Shown one piece after another: positions 8,208 to 18,600 of a DNA stretch of 64,000 nt. Within the stretch, counting starts at the first letter, position 1, and each line of letters begins with the position of its first letter. The notes beneath the pieces are model-generated. The model saw only the letters and a program-made list of their open reading frames with translations, did no database searches and had not been told where the DNA came from. Source of the DNA: Lachnospiraceae bacterium (GTDB lineage: Bacteria; Bacillota; Clostridia; Lachnospirales; Lachnospiraceae); NCBI GenBank assembly GCA_902362715.1, contig CABIXN010000001.1:855673-919672 (forward strand). Reading direction: 5' to 3'. The translations under genes and the position numbers were made by a program.

Positions 8208-8810
8208 ATGTGGAATTACGAAAAAAGACTTCAGTATCCTGTAAATATTACTCAGACCAATCCTCAGATTGCTCAAATTATCATTTCCCAGTATGGCGGT
8301 CCAAACGGCGAAATGGGCGCTTCTATGCGTTATCTTTCCCAGAAATTTGCAATGCCATACAAAGAAGTATGCGGCGTGCTCAACGATGTAGGAACAGAGG
8401 AACTTGCTCATCTGGAAATTGTAGGCGCCATTGTCCATCAGTTAACCGATGGCATCAATGTGGAAGAAGTAAAAACAAGTGGTTTTGATAAATATTATGC
8501 CGACCACACCCTTGGCATCTGGCCTCAGGCTGCCGGCGGCGTGCCTTTTACTGCCAACCAGTTCCAGTCTGTAGGGGATCCTATTACAGATTTAATGGAA
8601 GATATGGCGGCAGAACAAAAAGCCCGCACCACTTACGATAATATTTTAAGACTTGTCAAAGATCCGGAAGTATGTGAACCTATTAAATTCCTCCGGGAAC
8701 GTGAAATCGTACACTTCCAGAGATTTGGCGAATCTTTGCGGATCGTTCAGGATCACCTAGACTCCAACAACTTCTATGCTCTGAATCCTGCTTTTGATAA
8801 ACCCTGCTAA
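8208..8810 (+). CDS. cotJC: Manganese catalase-like spore coat protein CotJC
   Basis: Ferritin-like di-manganese catalase family protein of the spore coat, which may protect the spore from peroxide. 200 residues, as in other CotJC proteins. Helices with metal-ligand candidates are visible: E in GTEELAHLEIVGAIVH (ExxH pattern), EDMAAEQKARTTY, and EREIVHFQRFGESL (a second ExxH). The opening MWNYEKRLQYPVNIT is characteristic of CotJC. Third gene of cotJABC, with an AAAGGGGG site inside the cotJB end. Confidence 0.94.
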   Translation: MWNYEKRLQYPVNITQTNPQIAQIIISQYGGPNGEMGASMRYLSQKFAMPYKEVCGVLNDVGTEELAHLEIVGAIVHQLTDGINVEEVKTSGFDKYYADHTLGIWPQAAGGVPFTANQFQSVGDPITDLMEDMAAEQKARTTYDNILRLVKDPEVCEPIKFLREREIVHFQRFGESLRIVQDHLDSNNFYALNPAFDKPC

Positions 8811-8855
8811 ATAAACGCAGTATGAAATACAGCCGGATAATTCCTCCTTAAGAAA

Positions 8856-8894
8856 CAGGGAGCTGATCACTGATTTCTCAATGACAGCTCCCTG
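8856..8894 (+). terminator. Hairpin terminator after cotJABC
   Basis: CAGGGAGCTG (8856-8865) pairs perfectly with CAGCTCCCTG (8885-8894). The following sequence is only weakly T-rich, so it may act bidirectionally or mainly as an RNA-stabilising stem. Confidence 0.6.
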
Positions 8895-8924
8895 TATTCT
8901 AAAGTTCCGTATTCTAAAGTTCCG
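8895..8924. repeat. 15-bp tandem duplication
   Basis: TATTCTAAAGTTCCG occurs twice without a gap (8895-8909 and 8910-8924). It covers the stop codon of the truncated HTH remnant that follows on the minus strand. Confidence 0.85.
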
Positions 8925-9081
8925 GATTCTCAAGCAAATCTTCTACTGTACATCCTAACACTCTCGAAAGCTTATAAACAGTCCCTGCCTTGGCCCTGTC
9001 TATATCATTTACTTTCTGTTCATACATCTGAATGGAACGCAGCTTTACACCGGAAAGCTCTGCAAGTTCCCCAAAATATAA
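8914..9081 (-). pseudogene. Truncated XRE-type helix-turn-helix gene
   Basis: The minus-strand frame reads LAELSGVKLRSIQMYEQK, then INDID-like and TVYKLSRVLGCTVEDLLEN phrases before a stop at 8914-8916. This is the second half of a Clostridia XRE-family HTH domain (the SGVxLRxIQxYEQ and LGCTxEDLLE patterns). An in-frame TGA just before 9081 removes any N-terminal part, and no start codon with a ribosome site is present. The fragment overlaps the last 12 codons of coaBC in another frame, so the coaBC end appears to have been joined to it by a deletion. Confidence 0.65.
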
Positions 9082-10250
9082 TCAAGAATTGCTTTGGCAG
9101 CTTCTTTTTTGCTCATAATCGGAAGCTCTTTCACCTCATCATTTGTAATCAGTGTGACTACATTGGTATCCGTGCCAAATCCGGCTCCCTCTACTTTTAA
9201 ATTATTGGCCACAATCATATCTAGATGTTTTTTCTTTAGTTTTTTTCTGGAGTTTTCCAGCATATTCTGAGTCTCCATGGAAAATCCGCACAAAAACTGC
9301 CGGTGTGATTTGTGCTCCCCAAGAGTTCCGATGATATCCTTTGTTCTAGTCAGGGCAATGGACATGTCTCCGTCTTTTTTCTTGATTTTTTCATCTGCAG
9401 TCTCTGCAGGTCTGTAGTCTGCTACAGCCGCTGTCAGAATCAGAATATCCTGCTCTTTGGCCCGTCCGGTTACCGCATCAAACATTTCCTGTGCTGTCAC
9501 TACCGGAACAACCTCCACAAAGGGCGGCGGCGCAATACTGCATGGTCCTGTTACAAGGGTTACATCAGCGCCTCGTAACATGGCATTTTCAGCAATGGCA
9601 TACCCCATCTTGCCGGTGGAATGATTGGTAATATACCGCACCGGATCAATAGCTTCTCTAGTGGGCCCGGCGCTTACCAGTACCTTTTTTCCTGTCAGAT
9701 CTTTTGTACAGGCAATTTCCTTTAAAATATGCCAGAGAAGCTCTGAGGGCTCCGGCATTTTTCCTTTTCCCACATCCTGGCAGGCAAGCATGCCGCTGGC
9801 AGGCTCAATTATTTTCTTTCCGTAAGACTTAAGGATCTTTAAATTATCCTGAAGAATAGGATTTTCATACATATTGGTATTCATGGCAGGGGCAATCAGC
9901 ATGGGAGCTTTACAGGCCATGGCTGTAGTTGTCAGCATATCATCCGCAATGCCGTGGGCCAGTTTCCCGATTACATTTGCCGTTGCAGGGGCAATCAGCA
10001 TCACATCAGCCTTCTTGGCCAGGCTCACATGAGCCACATGGAACTGAAAATTCCGGTCAAAGGTATCCACCAGACACTTTGTATTTGTAAGAGATTCAAA
10101 GGCAATGGGATTGATAAAGTTCACCGCATTTTTAGTCATAATGACATGGACTTCCGCGTGCATTTTTACAAGCATACTGGCCAGATTTGGCATTTTATAG
10201 GCGGCAACGCCTCCGGTTACACCGATTACTACAGTCTTTCCTTTTAACAT
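9045..10250 (-). CDS. coaBC: Bifunctional phosphopantothenoylcysteine decarboxylase / phosphopantothenate-cysteine ligase CoaBC
   Basis: Joins cysteine to 4'-phosphopantothenate and then decarboxylates the product to 4'-phosphopantetheine, on the way to CoA. The CoaC half (about residues 1-180) opens with the flavin-binding GVTGGVAAYK, and has HVSLAKKADVMLIAPATAN and PAMNTNMYENP. The CoaB half (about 190-395) has VSAGPTREAIDPVRYITN, NHSTGKMGYAIA, and TAAVADYRP with the KIKK segment. Length 401 is normal. The final residues (GNLQSFPV) are encoded by DNA that in another frame is the HTH remnant, so the natural C-terminus may have been altered. Last gene of the pantothenate/CoA operon. Confidence 0.95.
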   Translation of the reverse strand: MLKGKTVVIGVTGGVAAYKMPNLASMLVKMHAEVHVIMTKNAVNFINPIAFESLTNTKCLVDTFDRNFQFHVAHVSLAKKADVMLIAPATANVIGKLAHGIADDMLTTTAMACKAPMLIAPAMNTNMYENPILQDNLKILKSYGKKIIEPASGMLACQDVGKGKMPEPSELLWHILKEIACTKDLTGKKVLVSAGPTREAIDPVRYITNHSTGKMGYAIAENAMLRGADVTLVTGPCSIAPPPFVEVVPVVTAQEMFDAVTGRAKEQDILILTAAVADYRPAETADEKIKKKDGDMSIALTRTKDIIGTLGEHKSHRQFLCGFSMETQNMLENSRKKLKKKHLDMIVANNLKVEGAGFGTDTNVVTLITNDEVKELPIMSKKEAAKAILDYILGNLQSFPV

Positions 10251-10259
10251 GATTACTCC

Positions 10260-10667
10260 TTATTTCAGGTCCGATTTCATGACATCAAACAGTTTTCCGT
10301 GTTTTTCATAATTTGTGATTCTGGCAATGCTGTTGTCATCATTGACAAACACAACCTGGGGCGTCAGCTCTTCTGCCTCCTGGGGCGTTACATCTGCATA
10401 TGACATAATGATAATTTTGTCATTTACGCTGACACAACGGGCAGCCGCTCCATTCAGGCAGATCATTCCGCTTCCACGCTCCCCGGCAATGGTATAAGTC
10501 TCAAACCGGTTTCCATTATTGATATCAACAATCTGAACTTTTTCATATTCTAATATTCCTGAAGCGTCCAGCAAATCCTCATCCACCGTAATACTTCCCA
10601 CATAATCAAGCTCCGCTTGCATCACTGTGGCACGATGAATTTTGCTTTTCAGCATCTGTATTGTCAT
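10260..10667 (-). CDS. panD: Aspartate 1-decarboxylase PanD
   Basis: Makes beta-alanine for pantothenate from aspartate. It is a pyruvoyl enzyme made by self-cleavage of a proenzyme. The YVGSITVD segment contains the Gly-Ser cleavage site at residues 24-25. The [13 protein letters not shown] start and [15 protein letters not shown] segment with the Asn and Tyr neighbours of the active site are conserved. 135 residues is within the usual size. It lies between panC and coaBC with short gaps (16 and 9 bp). Confidence 0.95.
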   Translation of the reverse strand: MTIQMLKSKIHRATVMQAELDYVGSITVDEDLLDASGILEYEKVQIVDINNGNRFETYTIAGERGSGMICLNGAAARCVSVNDKIIIMSYADVTPQEAEELTPQVVFVNDDNSIARITNYEKHGKLFDVMKSDLK

Positions 10668-10683
10668 AATATTTCCTTCTTTC

Positions 10684-11526
10684 TTACTCTACAATAAAAT
10701 TATCAATCAGTCTAGTTTTTCCGATATAAACGGCTATGGCAACCAGCACAGGCGCTTTTATGGTATCCACCTGCTGCATGGTAAGGCCGTCTACCGCTTT
10801 CACATAATCAATTCGGGCAAGGGGCTCTGTTTCAATTACTGCCTTCATTTTCTCCACCAGTTCCCCGGCATCGGTCATTCCCTCTTTTACCAGCTTTTGT
10901 CCCATAAAAATAGATTTGCTCAAAATCAATGCTCCCCGGCGTTCCTCTTTGGAAAGATATGTATTCCTGGAGCTTTTTGCCAGACCGTCTTCTTCCCGGA
11001 TAATGGGACAGCCGATCACTTCCACATTCATATTCAGATCTTCTGTCATATGACGGATTACCGCCAGCTGCTGGGCGTCTTTCTGGCCAAAGTAAGCCTT
11101 ATCCGGCTGTACAATATTAAAAAGCTTATTTACCACCGTACATACACCTCTAAAGTGCACCGGTCTTGATAATCCGCACAGCTCCTCTGTCAGCACAGAC
11201 ATATCTACATAAGAGCTGAAATTTTTATGGTACATTTCCTCCGGTTCCGGATGAAAAATCAGATCTGCCCCCAGGCTTTCACAAAAAGCGCTGTCTTTTT
11301 TAAGATCTCTGGGGTAACTTGCCAGATCTTCTTTCGGTCCAAACTGCATGGGATTTACAAAAATACTGACAATCACTTTATCATTCTGGCTTCTGGCAGC
11401 GGTAATCAGACTGCCGTGTCCCTCATGAAGGTATCCCATAGTGGGCACAAATCCAATGGTTTTTCCTTCACCTTTCCAATTCTTTATTATTTCTTTTATT
11501 TCTTTTACTGTAGTAACAATCTGCAT
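10684..11526 (-). CDS. panC: Pantothenate synthetase PanC
   Basis: ATP-dependent ligase that condenses pantoate with beta-alanine to make pantothenate through a pantoyl-adenylate. The nucleotidyltransferase signature [10 protein letters not shown] lies at about residues 32-41. The [17 protein letters not shown] segment, the FGQKDAQQL motif, and the [12 protein letters not shown] loop (with the KSSRN ATP-binding element) all match. The 280-residue length is standard. It follows panB after a 160-bp gap that holds two hairpins. Confidence 0.96.
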   Translation of the reverse strand: MQIVTTVKEIKEIIKNWKGEGKTIGFVPTMGYLHEGHGSLITAARSQNDKVIVSIFVNPMQFGPKEDLASYPRDLKKDSAFCESLGADLIFHPEPEEMYHKNFSSYVDMSVLTEELCGLSRPVHFRGVCTVVNKLFNIVQPDKAYFGQKDAQQLAVIRHMTEDLNMNVEVIGCPIIREEDGLAKSSRNTYLSKEERRGALILSKSIFMGQKLVKEGMTDAGELVEKMKAVIETEPLARIDYVKAVDGLTMQQVDTIKAPVLVAIAVYIGKTRLIDNFIVE

Positions 11527-11609
11527 TCCTTTATCTGTATGATGTATTTACTTATGAATACATGCATACGCTCCTTTCTGCTTCTTATTCAAGTCTCGCG
11601 AGAGCGTAT

Positions 11610-11672
11610 ATCAGGTGGGGAATTGACTCCCGCCGCTGATACCTGCTTGTTACTCACCGCCTATAGAGGCGG
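11610..11672 (-). other. Structured panB-panC intergenic element
   Basis: Two hairpins occur in the gap between panB and panC. ATCAG...CTGAT (11610-11640) encloses a GGGGA/TCCC inner helix, and CCGCCT-ATAG-AGGCGG (11657-11672) is a perfect 6-bp stem with a 4-nt loop. Neither is followed by a convincing T-run, so they may be RNA stability or attenuation elements. No known riboswitch class is recognised. Confidence 0.5.
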
Positions 11673-11688
11673 AAGTCATCTCACATCT
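11671..11688. repeat. 18-nt motif, first of two copies in the pan locus
   Basis: GGAAGTCATCTCACATCT at 11671-11688 recurs with one mismatch at 13503-13520, upstream of the operon. This copy overlaps the hairpin and the panB stop codon. Confidence 0.6.
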
Positions 11689-12514
11689 AATATAATTTAT
11701 CTATAATCTCATCCGAAATAGCAAAAATATGCTCCTCTGACGGAAAGGTTCCCCCTTTTACTTCTTTTGTATAATCCGCAAATGCCTGTTTCATTACTTC
11801 TCCTACATTGGCAAACTGTTTTACAAACTTTGGTTTAAAGTCCGAAAACATCGCCAGCATATCCTGATATACAAGCACCTGCCCGTCACATCCCGCTCCG
11901 GCTCCGATTCCGATAGTGGGAATATTCACAGCCTCTGAAACCAGCGCCGCAAGCTTCGCCGGAACGCATTCCAACACTACCATAAAGGCACCGGCCCGCT
12001 CTACCGCTTTTGCATCCTCAATCAGCTGTCTTGCCGCTTCTTCGCTCTTACCCTGTACTTTAAATCCTCCAAAAGCATTTACCGACTGTGGAGTCAGTCC
12101 GATATGAGCACAGACCGGAATGGAAGCTTCCACAATAGCCTCGATCTGGCGGCAGACCTTTGCTCCGCCCTCCAGTTTTACTCCGTTGGCTCTCCCTTCT
12201 TTCATCAGCCGGCCCGCATTCAATACCGCGTCATACACAGATGTCTGATAGGACATAAAGGGCATATCCGCCAGCACAAAGGCTTCCTTGGCTCCCCGGC
12301 TTACCGCTCTTGTATGGTGGATCATATCTTCCATTGTCACCGGAAGTGTATCCTCATAGCCAAGCATTACCTGCCCTAAAGAATCCCCAATCAGCAAAAC
12401 ATTAATTCCTGAAGTATCCATCAGCTTTGCCATAGAATAATCATAGCAGGTCAGCATGGTAATCTTATCTTTGTTCAGCTTTTGATTCTGTAACGTTGTC
12501 ACCGTGTTTTTCAT
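11687..12514 (-). CDS. panB: Ketopantoate hydroxymethyltransferase PanB
   Basis: Transfers a hydroxymethyl group from 5,10-methylene-tetrahydrofolate to alpha-ketoisovalerate, giving ketopantoate. The 275-residue protein has the family TIM-barrel motifs: [44 protein letters not shown], and [15 protein letters not shown]. Its ATG overlaps the upstream panG-like stop by 4 nt (ATGA), so the two are translationally coupled. Confidence 0.96.
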   Translation of the reverse strand: MKNTVTTLQNQKLNKDKITMLTCYDYSMAKLMDTSGINVLLIGDSLGQVMLGYEDTLPVTMEDMIHHTRAVSRGAKEAFVLADMPFMSYQTSVYDAVLNAGRLMKEGRANGVKLEGGAKVCRQIEAIVEASIPVCAHIGLTPQSVNAFGGFKVQGKSEEAARQLIEDAKAVERAGAFMVVLECVPAKLAALVSEAVNIPTIGIGAGAGCDGQVLVYQDMLAMFSDFKPKFVKQFANVGEVMKQAFADYTKEVKGGTFPSEEHIFAISDEIIDKLY

Positions 12515-13350
12515 TTTAATATATCCTCCAATACCTTATAATCCCGATCTTTATGTTTCTGGCAGGCAACTTTTACAACCTGTCTGGACAATACCTGATA
12601 TACTTCCTTTTCCTCTGCTCTAAGTGCACCAAGATGATCTAGAACCGTTGACAGATCATTCCGTTCAACCGGACCTGTCAAAGCATCTTTGGGACCATAT
12701 GCAATAATATTTTCTGCATTCCCGTGAATCAGCGGTGCTAAAGCCCGGTGAGCATTCACTGCCGTAAAACCGCAGTCTATAAGCATCTGTTCACACATAG
12801 ACACAAGACCTACATATAAATTGCTGGCCATAGCCGCTGACGCATGATAACGGATCTTATTCTCTGCGCTGATTACTTCAACAGGATTTCCAAAGCTCTG
12901 AAACAGGCGCAGGAAATCATTCAAATATGCTTCATGTCCTTCAATTGTAAAAAATGCATGTGAAAGCTCTTTGTAAGAATTGTATTTGTCATTGATAGCA
13001 AAGAGCGGGTGGATAGAATAGCCATATGCATGATAACGGCTGATATCCGAAAAGATATTGGAACTTAAAGAACCACTGAAATGGCTGAAAATCTTATTTT
13101 CAATCGGCAGCATTTTTAATTGCTCCCACACTTTGGCAATCACGCCGTCCGGAACGGATAAAAATACTGCGTCACTATCCTCTACCAGGTATCTGATCTT
13201 TTCGTATCTTCTGGTATTGGTAAAATTTGCTGCCTCCTGGGCAGACTTTGGGTTTTTACTGTAGTACCCTGTTACATGTACACCGCGCTCGGTGAGATAT
13301 TTTCCTAAGGAAACGCCTACCTTCCCTGCGCCAATAAATCCAATGTTCAT
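12511..13350 (-). CDS. panG: Rossmann-like DUF2520 protein, probable ketopantoate reductase PanG
   Basis: Probably reduces ketopantoate to pantoate with NADPH. PanG was described in Francisella as a ketopantoate reductase unrelated to PanE, with homologues in Clostridioides difficile and Enterococcus. Visible features are the N-terminal Rossmann motif [15 protein letters not shown], a [10 protein letters not shown] segment, GYSIHPLFA, and a C-terminal helical DUF2520 domain with [14 protein letters not shown]. It is the first gene of the pan operon, and no panE-like gene is present here. The ATG at 13350 has GGAGG 7 nt upstream; the in-frame ATG 6 nt earlier is too close to that site. Confidence 0.78.
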   Translation of the reverse strand: MNIGFIGAGKVGVSLGKYLTERGVHVTGYYSKNPKSAQEAANFTNTRRYEKIRYLVEDSDAVFLSVPDGVIAKVWEQLKMLPIENKIFSHFSGSLSSNIFSDISRYHAYGYSIHPLFAINDKYNSYKELSHAFFTIEGHEAYLNDFLRLFQSFGNPVEVISAENKIRYHASAAMASNLYVGLVSMCEQMLIDCGFTAVNAHRALAPLIHGNAENIIAYGPKDALTGPVERNDLSTVLDHLGALRAEEKEVYQVLSRQVVKVACQKHKDRDYKVLEDILK

Positions 13351-13473
13351 ATGCATCCCTCCATGTTCTGCGGAGAGGATAATGAGTCTTATTCCGTCAG
13401 CGGATATAAGCCCGATTCAAAATAAAATAAGCTTTTCAAGGTATAGTTTCTTTTCTGAATACTATCCTCTGCT

Positions 13474-13502
13474 AATATAACATCATTTGTCTGCCTAGTA
13501 AA
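13474..13502 (-). promoter_or_regulatory. Possible promoter of the pantothenate operon
   Basis: On the minus strand TTTACT (13497-13502) and TATATT (13474-13479) are 17 bp apart, about 125 nt before the panG-like start. A copy of the 18-nt pan-locus motif (13503-13520) abuts the -35 box. Confidence 0.45.
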
Positions 13503-13520
13503 GGAAATCATCTCACATCT
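13503..13520. repeat. 18-nt motif, second copy in the pan locus
   Basis: GGAAATCATCTCACATCT differs by one base from 11671-11688. It lies directly upstream of the putative pan promoter. Confidence 0.6.
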
Positions 13521-13552
13521 GATATAAATCTTTACCAACGTGTCCATCCTGC

Positions 13553-14377
13553 CTAAAAGCTTTTCAGATATGCTTCCTTCCAGCTCTCAGCAAGCCCGGC
13601 ATTTTCTTTTGCCTGGTCTGCACTCAAATCTCCCCCCTGCCCGGCATTGACTCTGCCCCGTTCCTGATACAAAGACGGGTCAAGGGATATTTTCTCAAAG
13701 GCTTCTAGGGCTGATTTCATAGTCTCAAAATCAATCTGCTGCCCGGCGCCATTTTTCCCGATTGTCTCAGAGCTGTCCATAAAATTTAAACAGTAAAGAT
13801 AGGCCTGCCGGCTCTTTTCGGCAGGATACTGCTCACAGGCTTTTAAAAAACATTCTGCTGCCTCCGGAAATAAAAAACTGCGTGCATATGCTACTCCCTG
13901 GTTGTGATAAAGAGCCCCCCGCAGCTCATCTGTCATTTTATTCTGATTTTCAGGTTTTAGAAGATGGCGGTATTCAGCAGCCGCAAAAGCATACTTTCCA
14001 TGGAGCAGATACTGATCTGCTTTCAGCTTCCGGCATTCCATAACAGCCTTGCCGTCCACACTCTCAAACAGTTCCTCCATGCGCGCAAGCTCCTCCTGAT
14101 CATAAAGGCCGCTTTTTTCCAAAATCAGCAATGCCCCACGGAAAAGAGGTTCTTTTCTTCTCAGCTTTAGATCTAGTTCCCTGGCCAGCTCCAAAAAACC
14201 AATCTCTTGTTTCAGCCAGAGACACAAACCAAGATTTAACAGCTTTTTATCTACCATATAAAAATTTTCTTCTATATAATAGCAGAGCTCCTCTAGAGAA
14301 TACAGTGGAAATCCGATATTCTGTATCATGTAAGGCCTTTCTGCTGTTTGATACATACACAGTACTAAATCACCCAT
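13553..14377 (-). CDS. TPR-like helical protein linked to DUF5716/DUF5717
   Basis: 274-residue, largely helical cytosolic protein without signal peptide or membrane segment. Residues of about 110-200 look like tetratricopeptide repeats (KADQYLLHGKYAFAAAEYRH; ALYHNQGVAYARSFLFPEAA, followed by a third helix pair). The last 60 residues look less ordered. It is the third gene of a leftward trio and starts 15 bp after the DUF5716 stop, so it is probably an adaptor for that complex. Function unknown; a scaffold or client-binding role is inference from the repeats. An AGGAGAG site precedes the ATG. Confidence 0.75.
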   Translation of the reverse strand: MGDLVLCMYQTAERPYMIQNIGFPLYSLEELCYYIEENFYMVDKKLLNLGLCLWLKQEIGFLELARELDLKLRRKEPLFRGALLILEKSGLYDQEELARMEELFESVDGKAVMECRKLKADQYLLHGKYAFAAAEYRHLLKPENQNKMTDELRGALYHNQGVAYARSFLFPEAAECFLKACEQYPAEKSRQAYLYCLNFMDSSETIGKNGAGQQIDFETMKSALEAFEKISLDPSLYQERGRVNAGQGGDLSADQAKENAGLAESWKEAYLKSF

Positions 14378-14392
14378 TTTTCTCTCTCCTGC

Positions 14393-15649
14393 CTAATAAA
14401 GATCAATCTCAAACTTCCACTGCTTTTCTGTGGAAGGATAAAAAGCTCCGAATCCAAGATCCAGGATTGTGACATACAGCTTCTGCTGATTTATCATTCT
14501 CACCGATATCCGGATTTTCCTTGTCCTTTCTGGACGCTTCCAAACATTTTCCAAAAGCAGAGGCTCTATTTTCGCATTTCTTTCTCCTCTTTCCTGTATC
14601 CAGATATCCACAGACGGCGTGCCTTTTAAGATCACATCAAACTGTTTTTTGACTTCGAACCAGTTTTCCCCTGCAGTGACAACAGGAAGAAATTTCTGCG
14701 TACCATTTACAGAAGCTTTCAGACTGACATTTGCCTGAACCTTGTAGCTGCAGTCATAAGAATACGGCCAATCCCCCTGGCGGCTTAAAATGCTTCCCGC
14801 ATAAGCGGCTCCTTTTGTATACAGATTTTTACCTACAAAAACCCTTCGGTTTGGCCCTAGAACTCTCAGCGTATCGCACAGCCAGTTTCCGTCAAATCCG
14901 TCCCCCAGCAGATACACACCGGATATAATCCGCTTGGCAAAGGCTTCCCGCAGAATACTGGCAAAAAATACATCCTTTTCCTGTCCGTCATCCTCTGCAA
15001 GGGCCGGAACTTCCCAGACCTTTTCTCCGGACACAACGATCTGGGGAACTGTCCTGCTCTCCCTTGCCAGAAGTGTAAAACGCACCTGGCGGTCTGAAAA
15101 ATCAAACATTGCCACATCATGAGCCCAGATTGACTTCTCCTGATGGTAGGTATAGTAAAAGAAACTCTCTCCATAATCCATAAAAAACATGGTTTCTGCT
15201 GTTTCTTTCAACATTTCCCTTAAAAGCGCAAAAACTTCTGCCGCTTTAGGCGTAAGCTTTGGCACCGCAATTGACAGGCAGATTTCATACTCTGCATCCT
15301 GGCAGAGCTTATCTTTCAGCCTGACAAGGCGGCTTACAAAAAGCGCAAGCCTTTCCACAGCCTCCCCGGCCCCGTCAGTATGAATCAGATCAATAGCCCT
15401 TAAATACAGCTGTTCATACAAAATCCCATTCTGATCCTGCCTTCTTTTCTGGGCCTCTGCCCCGTACAGATAATATCCGTTCTTTCCCTCATACAGACTG
15501 ACAGGGATTTGATAGCATTCTCTGTCGGACCGGGTGCTTACTGTAAAAGGATCTCCACCCTCTTCTTTCAGAAAACTGACCATGGCATTGTCATACCCCA
15601 GATCCAGTCCCATATATATTTTCTTTCTGTGAATCGTTACTTCCTTCAC
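14393..15649 (-). CDS. DUF5716 family protein with an actin/Hsp70-like start
   Basis: 418-residue protein in an uncharacterised Lachnospiraceae family. It opens with MGLDLGYDNAMVSFL (about residues 13-27), which resembles the phosphate-1 loop of actin/Hsp70-type ATPases (DxGxxxx). Later AMFDFSDRQVRFTLL resembles the phosphate-2 loop, and SGVYLLGDGFDGNWL the adenosine loop. The C-terminal 90 residues look like a beta-rich domain. It probably starts at a GTG (15649) with GGAG 7 nt upstream. The downstream TPR gene and upstream DUF5717 gene are adjacent (15 and 11 bp). ATP binding is inferred and has not been shown for the family. Confidence 0.75.
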   Translation of the reverse strand: MKEVTIHRKKIYMGLDLGYDNAMVSFLKEEGGDPFTVSTRSDRECYQIPVSLYEGKNGYYLYGAEAQKRRQDQNGILYEQLYLRAIDLIHTDGAGEAVERLALFVSRLVRLKDKLCQDAEYEICLSIAVPKLTPKAAEVFALLREMLKETAETMFFMDYGESFFYYTYHQEKSIWAHDVAMFDFSDRQVRFTLLARESRTVPQIVVSGEKVWEVPALAEDDGQEKDVFFASILREAFAKRIISGVYLLGDGFDGNWLCDTLRVLGPNRRVFVGKNLYTKGAAYAGSILSRQGDWPYSYDCSYKVQANVSLKASVNGTQKFLPVVTAGENWFEVKKQFDVILKGTPSVDIWIQERGERNAKIEPLLLENVWKRPERTRKIRISVRMINQQKLYVTILDLGFGAFYPSTEKQWKFEIDLY

Positions 15650-15660
15650 TTTTTTACTCC

Positions 15661-18600
15661 TTACAACGGCCGGAACAAACTAGATGACAGATCACTGATT
15701 CTGGCATACTTAAAAATTGCCTCCAGATCCTGTCCCCCGCTGACAATGGCCTGGTTAAGACAATCATAACGGGAAGTACCCGTTACAGACTGATCTTTCT
15801 GCTGCAATGTTCTTGTCCCGGACTGTAAAACTTCTTCCTTTGTTTCAAAAAATACATACTGTAAGGTCTCTCTGGCAAACAGCCTGACCTGAAGTACGTA
15901 GATTCCCGGAAAGACTTCCGGCACCGGCAGAATCTGACTGGCCTCTTCTTTGCGTCCCTGAAATACCAGCCGGCAGTTTATCCCCCGTCCCCGCTCATAT
16001 TTCAGCCCCAGCCAGATACAGTCATGTATAAAATATTTCCGCTTAAGTCTTAGGTCCATCTGCTCATAAAACGGAAAGCAGAGGGAATCGTCCTGATACT
16101 TTTCCAGCATCTGATCCAGCAGTTTATACTCTGTTTCTTTCAGATTTTCAAAGAGACATAAGTATTTCATCATAGCAATCTCACAGCAGGTATTTAAAAG
16201 CCTTTGATTCTGAATAGAATATTCCAGATATTCAAAAACTTCCTCCGGAACCTCCTCTTTGTATACAAAATACCTCCAGGAAAAGTAAGAGACATAAGCA
16301 TCCCTGATCTGTGCGGTATCGCTTTCACTGCAGACAATCCGAAAATATTCTGCATGATTTTCTGTAAACTGCTCTGTAAACAGCATACGTACCAGCAGCT
16401 GCTCCCTGTATCCGTTTACTTCCATCCCAAAATGTTCCGCTTCAGAAATCATCTGATCCAGCGTCTTTATGGTATCCGCAAACTGTTCCAGGGAATCTCT
16501 CAGGGTTTCTTGTGAATTTTCTTCCTTCCATTCCTGGACCGAAACTACCTCGCGGGCCATTTTCTCTCCCGGCAGCATCCTGCTTGAGCGATACCCCTCT
16601 TTCAGAAAATATCTTCTGCCGTAACTGTCTTCAAATAAGATCCGGCTGTTTTCTGAATATACGCTGATGTAGGCAGTATCTCCCACAAGAGGTACTATCT
16701 GCTTATATACATTGCCGCTCTGGTATACAGCCACCTTAGAAAAATGATATCCGGGGCAGACAATTTTTCTCACAAAACCACTGCCAAGACCGATTCTTTC
16801 CCACTCTTCCCGTGTTACCTGCCTCTTGATGTAACGATATATTTCAGCAAGGTCATCACTCATATGCCCCTTTTTCAATTCAAGAAGCGCAAACTCATAT
16901 ATTATTTTACCGTAAAGCTTAAGCATCTGTTTTAATCTGCGGTCATTTCTTGCCAGATATGCGTAAAGACGGCCCTTTAATACCGCCGGCAGCACAGTGT
17001 CTACAGCAAAATATTTCAGCACTGCCTCGGGAATGTCTCCGTCCTTTTTATGCCAGGAACGAATGAACGCCTCGTACAGCCCGGCAATCTTTAGTCCGCT
17101 CTCTACACCTTTTAAAAACCAAGGAAAAAATGCTTCTCCAAACCTGTTATTTTTTATCAGATAGGTACAGATCACTTTTACTGCTTCCTGGCTTTGACTT
17201 GCCCGGCAGCATCTTCCCAGCAGCCAAAAAAGGCGGGGATGAAACGCTTTTACTCTGGATGCTCCTGCCAGAACCGCATTCATCAGCTCCTTTGTTAAAA
17301 TCTGCTGCCTTGCCGCCCAGTAAAAAATCCGAAACTCGGTCTCATCCATGCCCCGGACTAATTCCGGAGAATCTTTCAGCATGTTATATGCTTCCAGATA
17401 AAATACAGGACTTGCCATGCCCGCTGACAGATACCGCTTCAAAGCCTGGTATCTGCGCTCTTTACTTTGTTCATATACCGGATTGATCTGCAGCATTACC
17501 CAAAACAGCACCGGGTGTTTCTTGTATTTTTGAAAAACCTCCTGGATTTCCTCAAACACATCCAAAAGGTCAGACTCGCCTTCCCCCAGAACGGCTTTCA
17601 GATAAAGCCAATACCCCCAGGCAGGCGTTCTCATATTTTTACAGATTTTACCGGCCTGCTCTAGAGGCTTTTGGGCATCTTCTCTTTGATCTGCCAAAAT
17701 CAAAACCTGACAGCAAAACAGATAATTCCAGGGATTTTCCGGGTTCTCTTTTATCATTTCCCTTAAAATTCCCAGGGATTCCTCTTTCCACTGATGCCCG
17801 GAAAGCCGGTCTAAGGAAAACTCGGTATAATCCTGAATCAAACGATACCGCTGATAGCGCCGGGCCTTCAAAGACTGATTTTTCCTTTCAGCGGCAGAGG
17901 GCCCCGACGCACAAATCTGTATGGTTTTTGTCTGAAAAGGCGTTTTTAATTCAATTTTTGCAAAATTTTTACCGGCATGCATATGTTCCGGATGAACCGT
18001 GTAATCCAGTTTTGCATGTTTTCCAAGAAAATCATAGCTTTGCAGACGCTTCTTTCCAAGCTGTATAAACTTTTCCTGACAGCTGATCTGAATATCTGCA
18101 AAGCCCCACTGAGACTTTGTAATGGTTATCACATCCCTCTGAACCGAAGAAACATTCTCCAGCTTCCTCAGGGGATTATCTACCTCATAAAAACTGCGCG
18201 CCTTCTTTCCGATTCCAATCAGAAACTCTTCCATTTCATGGGAGGACATGCCGGCAGTACACAGACCATGATATAGCAGCTCTGTATTTTCATCCGGAAA
18301 TATATTTGTAAACTGAGGAGACTGAAAAACAGCCAGAGCTTCTTCCCAGTTCAGCTTCGCCAGATTTGAAAAGTCATTCAGCGTCTTAATCTTTCCTATA
18401 GAAGACTGATGATAAAATCTTGTTATGGAAACCTCGTAAGGAACCGTATACTCTCCGGAACTGCTGACAATTACAAACTGTCCTCTGTCTGTATACCCCT
18501 CCTTTAATTCTCTGGCATGATATTCATATTTCACCGTCACAGATACGGCATCAAACTGGGGCGTCAGACAGAGAATATGGGGATTACTGCACAGCACAAG

